64,000 nt of DNA from Gnetum montanum. Lineage: Eukaryota > Streptophyta > Gnetopsida > Gnetales > Gnetaceae. The notes below the pieces were generated by a model. That model was not told where the DNA came from, made no database searches, and was given only the letters and a program-made list of their open reading frames with translations. Position numbers and translations under genes: made by a program. The stretch is taken from positions 107,187 through 171,186 of the forward strand of contig MNCI01013723.1 in assembly GCA_015680685.1 (NCBI GenBank), in the 5' to 3' direction. Each line of letters begins with the position of its first letter. Position 1 is the stretch's first letter. Shown one piece after another: positions 34,442 through 46,779 of this stretch.

Positions 34442-35755
34442 ATGATAGATGTTAATGTCCTTGAAGAACATATGGTCCATGAAATCACCTATCAAATCTT
34501 GAAAGCTACAATTAACTCTCTTGTCTTATCTAATGTCAAGTCATTTGATTCAAAGGGAGAAAATATGATGACAATTTTTATAGTGGTACAATATCATCCT
34601 AAATTTTGGAAAACTTTTGATTTGTTCCAAAATGCTCCTACAGCACCACTAGAGCTCAAGAACCTTTTGGAGCGTATGGAATATATGTTCCTCATTGATG
34701 GTTATCCTATCATCATTAATTCCACCTTAATGATCATCTAGAAAGTTGAGTTAAAAAATCTAGTTACTAAGTGAAGAAAAGATTTTTCCTGATCCCATGA
34801 TGAATTCAAATGAATTGGCTTATCTATTTGTTAGCATTGCATATACATGAACCCAATTGTTAGGCCTTAATGGATATTGCAATGGAAAATTAATCCTCAA
34901 TGTGGGATGTGGTGAAATGAGATCATCCATCTCTTGTAGGTTGGTTTCATTTCATCAATTTCTAATTGTCAGTGGATTAGTCCAACTATGGTTGTACCGA
35001 AGAAAGGGAATGAATAAATATTTTTTGTTCATTATAAGTTGCTAAATGTTGCTACATTAAATGACCACTTCCCATTATCGTTCATGGACTAGGTACTAGA
35101 CAACATATCTAGCAATGAGTTTGATAGTTTCCTTGATGGGTACTCTAGTTACAATCATATCAACATTGCACTAGAGGATCAGGATAATACTACCTTCATC
35201 TATCCATGGGGAACCTTTTCCTTCAAGTGCATGTCATTCAGGTTGTGTAATGCACTAGCCACATTTCAACAATTAGTGATGTCAATGTTCTAGGATTACA
35301 TAGGCAAGAGTGTGGAAGTCTTCATGAATGACTTGTTTAGATATGGCAAAAAATTCAAGGATGCTTTGGACTAGTTTGAAGTTGTTTTATGTTGCTATTG
35401 CCAAGTGAATTCAAAGCTAAACTAGAGGAAAAGCTAGCTAATGATGACTAGGGGAACTGTCCTTGGCCACAAAGTCTCTAAGAGGGAAATGGAAGTTGAC
35501 CCTAAAAAAATCACACCATTGAGAATAGGACATAAATTCCTATGACAATGAAAGGGATGTGATGTTTCTTTATCCATACAGGCTACTACCATAGATTTAT
35601 TAAAGATTATTTTAGACTAGCCAAATCATTATTTGAGCTAATAAAGAAAAATGTTCCATTCCTGTGGAACAAGGAATGTGAAAATGACTTTCAATATCTA
35701 AAGGAAATGTTAACACAAAACCTAGTATTACAAAGTGTTAACTAGACTTAATCCT
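34442..35755 (+). pseudogene. Element E reverse transcriptase (degenerate, 3' end lost)
   Basis: An open stretch of 99 codons (34442-34741) carries LELKNLLERMEYMFLIDGYP, the pre-RT linker. Then LLNVATLNDHFPL near 35040, GYSSYNHINIALEDQD near 35140, FRLCNALATFQQ near 35240, and the active site as FMNDL near 35325, with the first catalytic Asp changed to Asn. The conserved LGHKVS, FLWNKECENDFQ and LKEMLTQN follow, and the sequence ends near 35755. RNase H is absent. Confidence 0.7.
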
Positions 35756-36074
35756 TTGCTAATGATGGATAGGTGAGTTACAAATTTAATAATGATGCAA
35801 GAGTGCTAAACAGGTCCAAAGTGGAGCCTTAATCAGTTGAACCATGGGCAGGTGATGGACCTGTACCTCAGGGTGTGAGCTTTGGAATCCTAGATAGGTA
35901 CTAGGTTGCTAATAAGAAAAGGTTGTGTCATTGAGGATCCTTATGACCACTATGATGGGTTTGATTAATGTGATTGAATCAAGGTGCAAGTGCTTGTCAT
36001 TCCTCATCACCTTAGTTAGAAGAGGTCCATGATTTCCATGAGCCTATACATGTCATGTGGCAAGGAATTAATGT
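35756..36074. other. Junction between elements E and B
   Basis: About 320 bp that match no other part of the window that I can see. Left of it RT of element E ends; right of it RT of element B begins. It contains no LTR end and no obvious target duplication. It may be filler from a deletion or recombination event. Confidence 0.4.
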
Positions 36075-36815
36075 TCGAGTTCATGATAGTTCCAAAGAGA
36101 GGTGGCAAATGATAAGTTTATATCGATTTTAGGTTGTTAAACGTGGTAACATTCAAAGATTGTTTTCCATTTTAATTTGTTGATTAGGTGTTGGACATCA
36201 TATCTAGGCATTACTGTTATAGTTTTCTAGATGGTTATAGAGGCTATAACCGAATCTAGATTGTGCCAAAGGATCATGCCAAAACAACATTTATGAGTCC
36301 CTAAGGGACTTTTGTGTATCAAAAGATGTCATTTGACCTATGCAGTGTCCTTGACACTTTCCAATGCCTACTCTTAAGAATCTTTCAATAGCAAATCGAT
36401 AGCAGGATGGAAGTCTTTATGGATGACTTCTCCACTTATGGTGCTACATTCAAGTAATCCTTGAACCATCTTGAGCAAGTACTAAAAAGATGTATGAAAA
36501 CAAATCTATGGCTGAATTAGCAAAAGAGCCATCTTATGGTCCAAGAAGGCATTGTATTGGAATACAAAATTTCATACACAGGGATCAAGGTAGACCCCAA
36601 AAAGTTAAGGGTCATCCAAGGAATTACTCGTTAACCAAAAACTATAAAAGATGTTTGGTCCTTCCTTGGACACACTAGCTACTACCAAAAATTTATAGAG
36701 AATTTCTCTAAGATCACAAAATTATTAGTTGAGCTAACAAAAAAAGATGATCCCTTCATCTAGACCAAGGAATGCGAAAATGCATTCCAAATCCTTAAGC
36801 AGAAGCTCGTAGAGA
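36075..36815 (+). pseudogene. Element B reverse transcriptase (5'-truncated, degenerate)
   Basis: Begins at MIVPKRGGK, in the middle of the RT fingers. Then YIDFRLLNV, FLDGYRGYNRI and FMDDFSTYGATF near 36418-36445, where the catalytic FMDD is intact. Later KSHLMVQEGIVL, FLGHTSYY and FIENFSKITKLLVELTKK. Stops are mostly TAG and TAA where A or C has a codon. Confidence 0.8.
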
Positions 36816-36829
36816 CTCTAATTCTATGA

Positions 36830-37200
36830 GCACCTAACCGGTCTAGACCATTTCATATAATGATAGATGCATCTAATTATGTCATGGGAGTCATGCTTGC
36901 ATAGTTGGATGATAAGAAACATCCATATTATATCCACTACATCAAGATGCATAGTTGAATTACACCACCATAGAAAAAGAACTAATGGTGGTGGTGTATG
37001 CTCTAGAAAATTTCATGTATTATGTGCTTGGATATAAAGTGTTTATACACACTGATCACAATGACATTTGCTTCCTCATGAGCAAGCCCATGATGAGCCC
37101 CCATGTCATATGGTGGCTGGTTTTCTTGCAAGAATTCAATCTTATAATGATAGACTAAAAGGGGATTGAGAATGTGGTCACTAATCAATTGTCTTAGTTA
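36830..37200 (+). pseudogene. Element B RNase H (degenerate)
   Basis: The frame contains IDASNYVMGVML, DDKKHPYYIHY, and after a frameshift LNYTTIEKELMVVVYALENF with GYKVFIHTDH (catalytic TDH kept) and NDICFLMSKPM. It is homologous to the RNase H of element A over its whole length. 36955-37158 is open. Confidence 0.75.
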
Positions 37201-37299
37201 CAATGGGATAGCAAAGAGGAGGAGAGCCCACTCTCTAACGAATTTCCTAATGAATTCCTCTTTGTTGGTGCAATAAATGAACAAATTCCCACATAACCA

Positions 37300-38610
37300 A
37301 AATGGTATGATGGCATCCTCACTTATATTCTCACTCAAAAGGTGCCACAAGATATAGACTACAGAAAGAACCAATAATTTCTTCATTGAGCTAAGCACTT
37401 CATGGAAATCAACGAAAAACCTTTACAAGTTGTGAGTTGATGGCCTAATTCATTAGTGTGTCCCTAATATGGATCAATTATGCATTCTTCGAGATGCTCA
37501 TGAAGGCCCTTGCATAGGCCACTATGCTAGGAGACACATAGCCATTAAAATCCTGATGGCATGGTATTATTGGCCAAAAATTTTCAAGGATGCTCACCAA
37601 TTTGTCCACTCTTGTGAGCACTGCCAATGAGATGGTAGAATAACTACTTGAATGGAGAGACCTCAATAGTGGACTCAACCACTAGAACCCTTCGACATAT
37701 GGGGCATCGACTTCATTGGTTCCATCACACCTATGTCCAATGGAAAGGCATATATAATCATCATCATTGATTACCGTGCTAAATGGGTAGAAGCAATAAT
37801 CATCATCGACTATACATCATCCACTACTGCTTGATTTGTACAACAAAATGTTGTGAATAGGCTTGGGCTACCACATGCACTAATTTCTGATAATAGGACC
37901 CATTTTACAAATGCTACTTTTTGAAAACTCATGCAACGCTTGGGGGTTGAACATAAATTAATAACATCCTATCATCCCCAAGCCAATGGTCAAGTAGAGG
38001 TGACTAACAAGGACATCACAAAGATTCTAATAAGAACTATTGGGAAATATAGGAGAGACTGGAGCACAAAACCAAACAATGTCATTTAGGCCTACTACTC
38101 AACATGAAAACTCCCTATTGGCTACTCTTCCTACAAGTTAGTGTTTTCCAATGCTCCCAATTCAATCCAAGCTTCATACACTCTCAACAGCCTGTGACCT
38201 ATACCTGGACCTAAGTCTAGCACAAAAAGAAAGACTGATCAACCTTAATGTGCTAGATGAAAATTGATTAGTTGCTCTATCCTTGAATGAAGTGCACAAG
38301 GCATTCAGCAAACAATGACATGACCTTAGAATACGAAAAGAGAAATTTCAACAGGAAGATAAGGTTCTCTATTAGAACCCCACACACATTCCTTAAAAAA
38401 ACTAAGTCCCAAACATTGTGGGAGGGGCCTTATATAATTGATGAAACCTTTCCTTCTAGGACCATGATCATATACAAACCTAAAAGTCCAAACAAGAAGC
38501 AATTGGTCAACATCCAATAGATAAAGCATTTCCATGAGCCTAAATGAGCCAGTGCAACAACTACCTCAACAAATGAACAACCATGCTTACTATTTTAAAT
38601 CTCCTCCTTC
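37300..38610 (+). pseudogene. Element B integrase (degenerate)
   Basis: Zinc-binding part with DAHEGPCIGHYA near 37495 and SCEHCQ near 37615. Core with WGIDFIGSITP (Asp, near 37705), ISDNRTHFTNATF (Asp, near 37890) and ANGQVEVTN (Glu, near 37985), so the DDE residues are present. The C-terminal part is frameshifted around 38150-38400, where reading frames such as 38287-38520 pick up the basic tail. Stops occur at TTA* and elsewhere. Confidence 0.8.
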
Positions 38611-38614
38611 CAAC

Positions 38615-38638
38615 ATACTCATGGGGGAGATGGCCATC
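38615..38638 (+). promoter_or_regulatory. Internal polypurine-tract-like motif of element B
   Basis: 'tactcatgggggagatggcc' here compares with 'caatcatggggatatgatga' at the LTR border (43771-43790). Same position after integrase as in A, C and D. Confidence 0.4.
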
Positions 38639-38639
38639 C

Positions 38640-40150
38640 ATCTTAATCATATATGTGGCTCCTCAGGTTTTCTATTTTTATTTTTTTACACATTTTTTAT
38701 TTTTACAAATTGTTTGTTTAACACCTTTTTGATTTTTAAAACTTCTTCCTATGTTACATCATTTTTGTTTTACACAATCGTTAGTACATTTCAATTTTTC
38801 TTGAATATTTTACACTTTCTTATATATTTTACTTTATTTTAGTGTGGTTTTCTAATTTTTATTAATAAACATGCTTTGTACCAATAGGATACAGTGGTGT
38901 TATCATTGTTTCTAATGGTGGTTTGTGCTTAATGGTTTGTTTTCTAATGTCTAGTTTCTATTTTTGAATTTGTGTACTAATGGCTAAGACATGGTTTATT
39001 TTTCATGGAATAGGTAGTGAATCCACGACATCTACCCATTCACAAACTCTATGGTTTTCTTGTTTTGGAAGTATGAGGTCCCTTTCATTAAATAAAATTT
39101 TAATAAATTTATGACCTTGTTAGTTTCTAGAATTGGAAAGGATTCAAAGGTCTACATAGGGTGTGACTTTAAGGGGACTCAATATTCTTTGTACTTTTCT
39201 ACTTACTTGGGTGCATAAGTGTTTTCATGGATTTCTTATCATTCCATGTTGACCAATAACAGGACGTTGAATAAGTCTTTGTATGGTGTGGTTCTCATCC
39301 AAAAAATAAAAAAATAAAAGAAAAGAAAAAAAACATTATGGGAATTCAAAGCACACCCCTTAGACAAATAAATGGGCTATAAGCACTAGTAATGGAACTA
39401 GAAAAACATGTTACCCATGCTTAAAGGTTCCCTCTAAGTAAGGCCCTCTCTCACTTCCTACTTCTCTTTTCTTCTCCTTAAGGAATGGTGGTTGTTCTAT
39501 GGGAGCATTCTTGTGTCTCAAGGAGTTGGATCAATCTTGGAGTAGTGATGTAAAGTCACTAAAAGTAATTGGTTTTGGTATAGACTAAGGATGGATCTTC
39601 TCAGGTCATTTAAACACAAATCCATAATGGACATCTTATGACCTCAATTCAGAATTCCATTTCACATTCTCCATCATCCATGCATGCTACCCATAACTCA
39701 CCTCACTGCCAATGTCCATGTTCTTGTTCAATGTCTTTATTTGACGTACTTGAATTCTTTGGTAGAATCTTCTGGGTTTTGGTCCTTAGCTTTCATTAAC
39801 CATTAATCATCTATGGGGCCCATGGACTCCTTAGGTTAAGGTTATGCAAGGGCAAATATGGCATGTGCCTACTATGAGAAGGATCCACTTGCATATCTCT
39901 TGGTTGGTTTTGTTAAGCATCCTATCCTTAGGCATTATTACAATCAGAATCTTTCATACACCCATCTTCTGCATCCAACTGTGTGCTTCTTTAAGAATTT
40001 TCTTCAATTCACATATTCTCAATCCAATTCTTGAATTCTTGAGCTTCCAAAGATCCTCTTCAATGATTTCATCAAATTCTTGGCTTTTCTGGGACTCCAT
40101 AGACCCAAAATTCATTCAAAAATTCCTTGTATTTTTTTAAATATTCAAGT
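38640..40150 (+). other. Post-integrase noncoding spacer of element B
   Basis: Homologous to 13690-15150 of A. T-rich at first, with no coding frame kept between copies. A 102-codon frame (38534-38842) is phenylalanine-rich because of poly-T and is not a gene. Confidence 0.55.
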
Positions 40151-40159
40151 CTAAAAATT

Positions 40160-40262
40160 TTGTTTATGACCCCATAAATGGGGCCCTGTTGATTAAATCC
40201 CATGCATATGTGAGGCCCTGTATACATAGCCCCATTGATGCAACATAAAAATACTATAAATA
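40160..40262 (+). promoter_or_regulatory. U3-like promoter block upstream of third ORF in B
   Basis: 'gtgaggccctgtatac' and 'agccccattgatgcaaca' resemble the LTR U3 repeats. TATAAATA at 40255-40262 is identical to the LTR TATA octamer. Same place as 15158-15250 in A, about 455 bp before the ORF start. Confidence 0.55.
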
Positions 40263-40716
40263 TGCATGATCCCCCTTAGAAATTTTCACATTGCTCACAA
40301 ATGCTAAGGGAGTTTTTCAAATTTTTAGAGCCCAAAACCTTCCAAAGCCCATAACTTCCTAATCATTTATCCAAATCACTCTATTCTTTGATCCTATCAC
40401 TCTCAGAGGTAAGCTCTTAGCCGTGAGGGCCACATATGTGCCATTTTGTGATAGAAAATTTTACACCATTTTTCTAACTCCCACAAAGGTTTAACAAAGA
40501 AATTAGCATTTAAACACCAAATTACAAAAGTTAAACCCTTCCATAAGCTCTGGTAACACTTATGATAAAAAATTATTAATTAATAAAATAAGAATAAAGT
40601 AATCAATTTACCATGTTCTAACTATAGCCAAGTGTGACTAATTAATGAGATAAAGTATCCAAATATTTTAAGTTACACATTATATCTACTAATCCACGAA
40701 TCTGTTATGACCACAG

Positions 40717-43547
40717 ATGACACCAAAAGTAAACACACACAGGAAGGATGACCATCTCAACCATGAGAGAAATGGCCAAGAATAGGCCCAGGAAGAACCA
40801 ATTGCAACCCTTACCATGGGAACTCTTAGCGAAGAGGCCAAAGTGGAGTCTATTTGTCATATTCCAGAACAAGTGGTAGCAACAAAACATTCCCACTGGG
40901 ATGAGGCACCAGCTCAACAAGTAAACCTTGAGATGACCTTGACGAAGGCTTACCTAAATAAATTCAAATCAAGAAATGTCCAGAAAATAGTGCTCCAAGA
41001 GTTAAACTTTAGCTATTTCTTGTAGTAAGCACCTAAAAAGGTATAGGACCAACTGAAGACCTCTCCCATGTGGCCAATTACCACTTCTAGTGGGGAGTGG
41101 TATATGAGAGATATGTTCCAATATTGGAACAATAGGCAATTTGGTTCAATAATCAAAATCAAGGATATTTCAATGTCCTAGTCAATGTAAGCCATTGCAT
41201 AGGCACTTGGGTTACCTAAAACTAAAGTGAATCTTGCCAAGATTCCAATGTAGGTGAACCCCAACATCAAAAAGGAATGGATTTAGTGGTGTTATGGTGT
41301 TGACCGCAAGGAGTACGATGCACTCACACCAGCCAAAGGAATCCACTATAAGATTGTGGCCTTTCACCTAAACCACACAGTGAGGCCCAGCAAGATCACT
41401 ACTTTTCCTACCCATGCGTGTGTTGCTTTGAGTGGAAGATTCCCTGTCAACCTTCCACAACTAATCTACTAGAGATAGAGAAGTAGTTTAAAAAGAATGA
41501 ACGTGGAAGGAAGGCACTCCCCTTCTCATGCCTCATTAGAAAACTATGTCAGAGAGGAGAAATAGTCTATTACACTAATGATGTTTTCTGATGCACTCCA
41601 ACTACTAATTGGGTAGAGATGATGAACGACAAAACACCTGTAACAACAATCCAAGAAAAGGAACAGTAGCCACCACCTCCACTTACCACATAGAAAAGTA
41701 TGTCAAACATTATTGCAACATCCCAATAGTTGCAAGAGTTTTGAAAATTACTCTTGAGTGAGCAAGAGCAATGAGTAGGCACAAGTGATGGAGACCCATC
41801 TATGTACCGACCAACAATGAGTCACCTGAATGAGGTAGCTTGAATAATCAACCTGATGGGAGGTGGTGGATCCATTTTCTCTACCCAACAAACATAGTTG
41901 TCCACAAGGTCAAATACTAGCGCCAAAGAGGTAATAGTATTTATCTCAAAATAGCAGCCACTCCCAGAGATTTCCTGGAGATGCCACAACTTCTTGATGC
42001 ATGTGGAGGAAGGTAAGGAGGCAATGGTACTAGTCATGCAACACCAAGGATAAGAAAAATAGCAGAGGTGGTTGCTGACAAAATTTCCAAAACACTCAAT
42101 GCACCTACAACATCTATACCAAATGTCACTACACTTAAATATGTGCAGACATCTACAAGGACCATAAGTGGCAGGTTAAGCATAGCACAACATAAACAAT
42201 TGCTAGACCAACTAGTAGGAGCTGGGCAACTACTTTCAGATGTCTTTTATCTTCCAAATAATATAATTGCAACCTAGTTATAGCTACTAGAGGAAAGGGG
42301 TAAGAACATTATTTTGGAAGGACAACTTGAAATAGCTAAAGAGCTAAATGAACACTTGGCTACTGAAGTTGCTAGATTGAGAGCACAAATTGTTGACCCT
42401 ACATTTCTCAACCCAGCATTAACAAGAGATGAAGCTCTTAAACAGCTTCACACCAGGTTGAAAGGGGTTAAGGGTGCAATGGAGATGGTGGTGTTCTACC
42501 AATCCTTGGTAGAGGCCACCTTGCATAAAATTCAGAAAGCCTTAGATCTAACCTGCCAAGAGAATGTGCAATTAACTACAAAAAATCATTGCTTATGAAA
42601 CATTGATGCACATAAACAACAATTGACTAATTTTGTCAATTAATAGCAAGAGCAACTACCTAGAGTAAACATAGAGTTAATGAGATTAGCAATTGAGAAT
42701 AGAAACCTCTCTATGGAGGAGGCCCATGCCCTTTGCCAAAAGACTGTAATAGAGATAGCCACCTAAAAATCAAAGGCTCTCAAATTTGAGATAGTCAAGG
42801 ATCACTACAGAGATTAGATTGTCCTACAGAAAAAAGTAAATAAAAAACACATTCAAGTAATGAAGGCAAAGGTAAACAAGACCCTTTAGTAACTCCAATA
42901 AGGATGCAAATTATGGCAACCCATCATTGATGGGATTGATCAATACAATAAAACAGAAATTCACTTGAAGAAGTTATAGATAGAGAAAATGATTGAATAT
43001 ATGAAGTTTGCCAATATTTCATACACAAACCTGGCTATGTTAACTACCAGATGGTCATGGTTAGAATTGGAAAAGTAAGTAGCTAGCTCATACTTAGTGT
43101 ATGAGGCCAAGTTCAAGCACCATAAGGACACCAAGCACAAGCTTATGGTGGAAAATGCTAAACTCAAGATTCTCAAGGACAAATACAATGATCACAGATC
43201 TACTACCGAGAGCTTGACCAAAAGAATGAATGACTACCAGGAGCTACAGAACACAGTGAAGGCATTCGATGTTGAATGAAAACAATTTGCTATCTAGTTT
43301 GTCAATGTTAAGAAGTTGTTCCCAATAATGACTTTTCCATGGGATATCCCCATTCTAGCCTATATTGGCAATGCCATGTGGACTGTGAATGATCCCTAAA
43401 GTAAGGAGGAGTTAATGAAGGCATTACTAGATGCCTTTCACCTTCCACTAAAGGTAGCAACCATAGTTGTCTTAGCCACCACACGTGCCTGAAGCTAGCG
43501 ATGGTCCTTTAGAACCTCAGGAACCTCCACTGCTTGGGACTTTTTGA
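40717..43547 (+). pseudogene. Element B third ORF: plant-transposon-protein-like domain plus coiled coil
   Basis: Start ATG at 40717 and stop TGA at 43545 correspond to those of A. The frame switches after about 15 codons. Recognisable parts are TLTKAYLNKFKSRNVQK (near 40940), LSGRFPVNLPQLIY (near 41430) and PFSCLIRKLCQRGEIVYY (41520-41575), the last recalling the end of a Transposase_32-like domain. The C-terminal third is a long coiled coil in open stretches 42314-42598 and 43097-43279, with EVARLRAQI, LTKRMNDYQELQ and similar heptad-like runs. The same architecture in two diverged elements argues for a real protein of about 950 residues. Function unknown. No membrane segment seen. Confidence 0.6.
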
Positions 43548-43765
43548 TTTTCTCAACCACCTTCATGCCATCAAAGGATGTGCTGTCCAATTTGAGTAGT
43601 TATGTTATGGTGTTCAATTTTGTGTCATGAACACCACAAATTTTTGTAATGTTGTTGATTTGCACACTCAGGCACTCAGTTTTGTTATGTCATTTTGTTA
43701 TGTCAAGAGTTAGTCAAGAGTCCCATACCTTTCCAATTTTGTAAAGGAACATAAGGACAAGTTTT

Positions 43766-43783
43766 CATTCAATCATGGGGATA
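43766..43783 (+). promoter_or_regulatory. 3' polypurine tract of element B
   Basis: 'cattcaatcatggggata' directly before the LTR start TGATGAAG at 43784. Confidence 0.6.
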
Positions 43784-43939
43784 TGATGAAGCATCAAGAT
43801 GTCATGTCAACGAGCCCCCATCAACATGGCCTTGTCAATGCAACCCCGTCGACATGGTGTTGCCCCATTAACGAGGCTACATCGACATAGCATTTGCTGT
43901 GCTTATGAGGCCCTGTCAACTTAGCTTCACAATAAACTC
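43784..43939 (+). repeat. 3' LTR of element B, left piece
   Basis: The first 156 bp of the LTR (U3), with several 'gaggc(c/t)...catcaacat' repeats. It ends at the target-site copy AACTC (43935-43939) next to element C. It continues at 53324. Confidence 0.75.
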
Positions 43940-44742
43940 TGATGAGCAGCGAGGTACCCCTACTCTCAACCATATGAATATGAGCATTTCACACATGATC
44001 CGGTCAAATTCCAAGGACTAAGTGCCTATGCGCCTCTGTGGAACAATGATAGGTTGATTAATCATTGTCTTCCCAAACTTACTTGTATGTCACGGTTGTA
44101 TGGTTAAGTAAGCTTGAAGCATATGATTTTTATGGCTTTTATGTGTTTTATATCCTACACTAATAAGGAGGGGAGAGAGAAATAACTAACTAATCTAAAT
44201 TAACTATTCATTAACTAAGTTCTAAGTACTCCTAACACCAGTATCCATTCCCACTTGTCATACACATCCTAAACCAGTGCAACACTGCTGAGATTACCAA
44301 ACGCTAATCGTTACTAGGTTACCAAGCGTTGCACCCATGCTCGAAGCAGTTGTACTGAGTGTATTTAACTAAGAGACTTTAAGGTAAGAGATATCATTAA
44401 TTAACTAGGAAAGAATTAAATAATAATTAACACTAATTAATATATTCTATATGTTGTAAGGTTTATCATAAAGTTCGTCTTTATTGTCGTACACACGGTG
44501 TGCTCAGGTACACAATGCTCAAATAAAGATCCGTTCACTCTACGACTCCTATTGTGGGCATGTAGAAATAATTCTAACTCTGGAGGAAAAAATGGTAAGA
44601 TTTTGGCTAAGGGACTAACTTCTAACTATCGGAAACTAAGGGCACCGCCTCTTATTTATAGGCAAGGAGACAGGCCGCGATATCGGGTATCCAACATCGC
44701 ATGGCTGATCCGATATCACATACGTGATACCACAGTTCATCA
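43940..44742 (-). repeat. 3' LTR of element C
   Basis: On the - strand begins TGATGAAC and ends GCTCATCA. TATA box (TATAAATA) at 44653-44660 and poly(A) signal AATAAA at 44480-44485, both on the - strand. The frame 44498-44761 is LTR sequence. Confidence 0.85.
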
Positions 44743-44762
44743 TACCCCCATGACTGAATGAA
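44743..44762 (-). promoter_or_regulatory. 3' polypurine tract of element C
   Basis: On the - strand 'cattcagtcatgggggta' adjoins the LTR. Thirteen bases (tcagtcatggggg) recur exactly at 46694-46682 inside the element. Confidence 0.65.
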
Positions 44763-46670
44763 AACTCATCCTCAAGTTCCTTACAAAATATTGGCAAGGT
44801 ATGGGATTATTGATTGAATGACCATTGACTATGGAATGGGGTGATAGACTTAATGTGCCCGGTGAACGGATCAACAATACAATACATGACAGCACTAGTG
44901 TTCATGACCACAAAAGTGAACACTGTACATAAATGACATCCAGCCTTGTTTGATAGCTGGGAGAGAAGGAGAGAGAGAGAAAAGAATAAGACGTGTTGCT
45001 ATCGATGCCAAGATTGCGCCCTCCGTTGTTTATCCATTGCCACACCACCAATCTTGCTTCTTCCATAAATGTTCCAGTTCTATACATCCTGACTGTTTCC
45101 TCTAGGCCTAGTCCATTGTTGTACAATTGCCCTCTGCACACACAACACAGTTACAAATGAGCAAGGGTAGATAAATCACAATGCAGTCAATACCTTGCCT
45201 TAATGTAAAGTGCATTGGCTGAGTTGTGGTTATGGCCGATACTAATTTTGGAGTTTTAACATAGATGACTACTTAAGGTGTAGGCGTTAGGAAAAGTTGA
45301 AAAAATTGTGCCATGACCTCCATGACTAAAAGCGAACCTCTAATAGCGATAGGATGGAAAAAGATAAGGAATAAGAAAGGTGGAGAAAAAGTAACAACGG
45401 CAACGCCGATTAAATGGATGTCACGGATGGGGATGAAACAAAAATTGTTGATTGCAAGAAATGTTTTAAGGGAAAGAAGTTAACCAATGCATCAAAAAAA
45501 AAGGAATGTCAGTGGGTCCTCCCCAAAGTAGGCTCATGCCCTTGATGGCCTGACAAACCCACAAACCAAAGAGTCCGAAGGCTCTAGAAATGTTATTTGG
45601 AAGCAAGAGTTAAAAACCTACCCACAAGAAGTTACCAAGGAAAAACGATGCATCAACCAAGGTATGGACTAATGATAAAACTAGTAATGAGGTGAAAAAT
45701 GAAAAAGAAAGGTGAAGAGGAGAGAATGGAATGGAAACCCAAGAACAAGGTTGTGTAAAGTCCCTTGTGTGTTTCATGGTTAATGTGACTGGGTAAAACT
45801 CATTCCAAATCCAGGCTCAACAATCCTCATTTGGTGATCTTGCATCAACACATTTGACTGACCCATCTTCTTGAAGCAATAAGAATGCCTCTACAAAAAG
45901 TCACCACCATTCCAAGGAGAGCGAGATGGAGAACCAAGAAGCAAGAAAGGGCCTGAGTTAGAGGGAACCTTCAAGCATGGGTAACATGCCTTTCCAATTC
46001 CATAACTAGTGCTTGTAGCCTAAGTTCATTATTGTGTCTAAGGAGTGTGCTTTCAATTCTCATCCTTTTTTTTCATGTGAGAACCACACCATGTAAGGAC
46101 TTATTTCTATGTGGTCAGCTTCTGGTGATTTGATGAATGGCCAGAATGGCAGAAAACCCAAGGAGAAAGCATCCAAGCACTCAAAAGAATAGTCAGCACA
46201 AATGCGTCAAATCCCCTTGAAGTCTCACCCTTTTCATCCATTGAGTCCTTCCTTAGTTTGAGAAATACTCAGCCACCACTTCGTTAACAGTTTTATTAGA
46301 GAAAAGGGACTGTATAGTTCCAAGCCAAGGGAGACCATAGGATTTTATGGATGTATGAATGACATGGACTCATTGCCTATTTAATCATAAGAACCATACC
46401 ATGATATCAACATCATACTTCAAAGGTAAAATCCAAACATTAGTAATCCATATGATATTATTCATGCCACCATCATGAACACTTATTGGGTGACGAACAA
46501 AACAAAATAAGGTAATAACATAAAGAAATGGTAAAAATATGAACGATGGTGTAAAAAAAACATGATTAAAAAAATGTGCAAAATAAAAATTTGTAAAATA
46601 AAAATGTGTAAGAAAAAAATGTGTAAAACAAAAAATTAGAAAGAACTGAGGACCTTCAATAATTAGCAAA
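44763..46670 (-). other. 3' noncoding region of element C
   Basis: Homologous to the spacer of A/B and to 60531-62422 of D. It reaches the LTR without any third ORF. Short frames (44902-45141, 46385-46726) are not conserved as proteins and are left out. It includes A-rich runs around 46540-46630. Confidence 0.6.
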
Positions 46671-46698
46671 GATGGCCATCTCCCCCATGACTGAGTTA
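46671..46698 (-). promoter_or_regulatory. Internal polypurine-tract-like motif of element C
   Basis: On the - strand 'ctcagtcatgggggagatgg', sharing tcagtcatggggg with the 3' polypurine tract. It lies just after integrase. Confidence 0.45.
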
Positions 46699-46779
46699 GA
46701 AGGATGAGATCTAAAATAATGAGCAAGGCTTCTCACCTACAAATGTAGCATATGTTCTAGCTATCTTAAATTCATGGAA

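Larger units (their letters stand above)
23397..35760 (+). mobile_element. Element E: 5' part of a Ty3/gypsy element, interrupted by element G
   Basis: The 5' LTR (family F) and a primer site are followed by gag remnants, protease and RT. The element then stops abruptly near 35760, before RNase H. Element G (25663-32660) sits inside gag. Without G, E contributes about 5.4 kb. No RNase H, integrase or 3' LTR of this element was found. RT and protease are more decayed than in A, which fits an older copy. Confidence 0.65.

Noticed and set aside
38534-38842. Phenylalanine-rich 102-codon frame after integrase of B
   Set aside because: Produced by poly-T tracts in the noncoding spacer; the equivalent region of A does not keep it.
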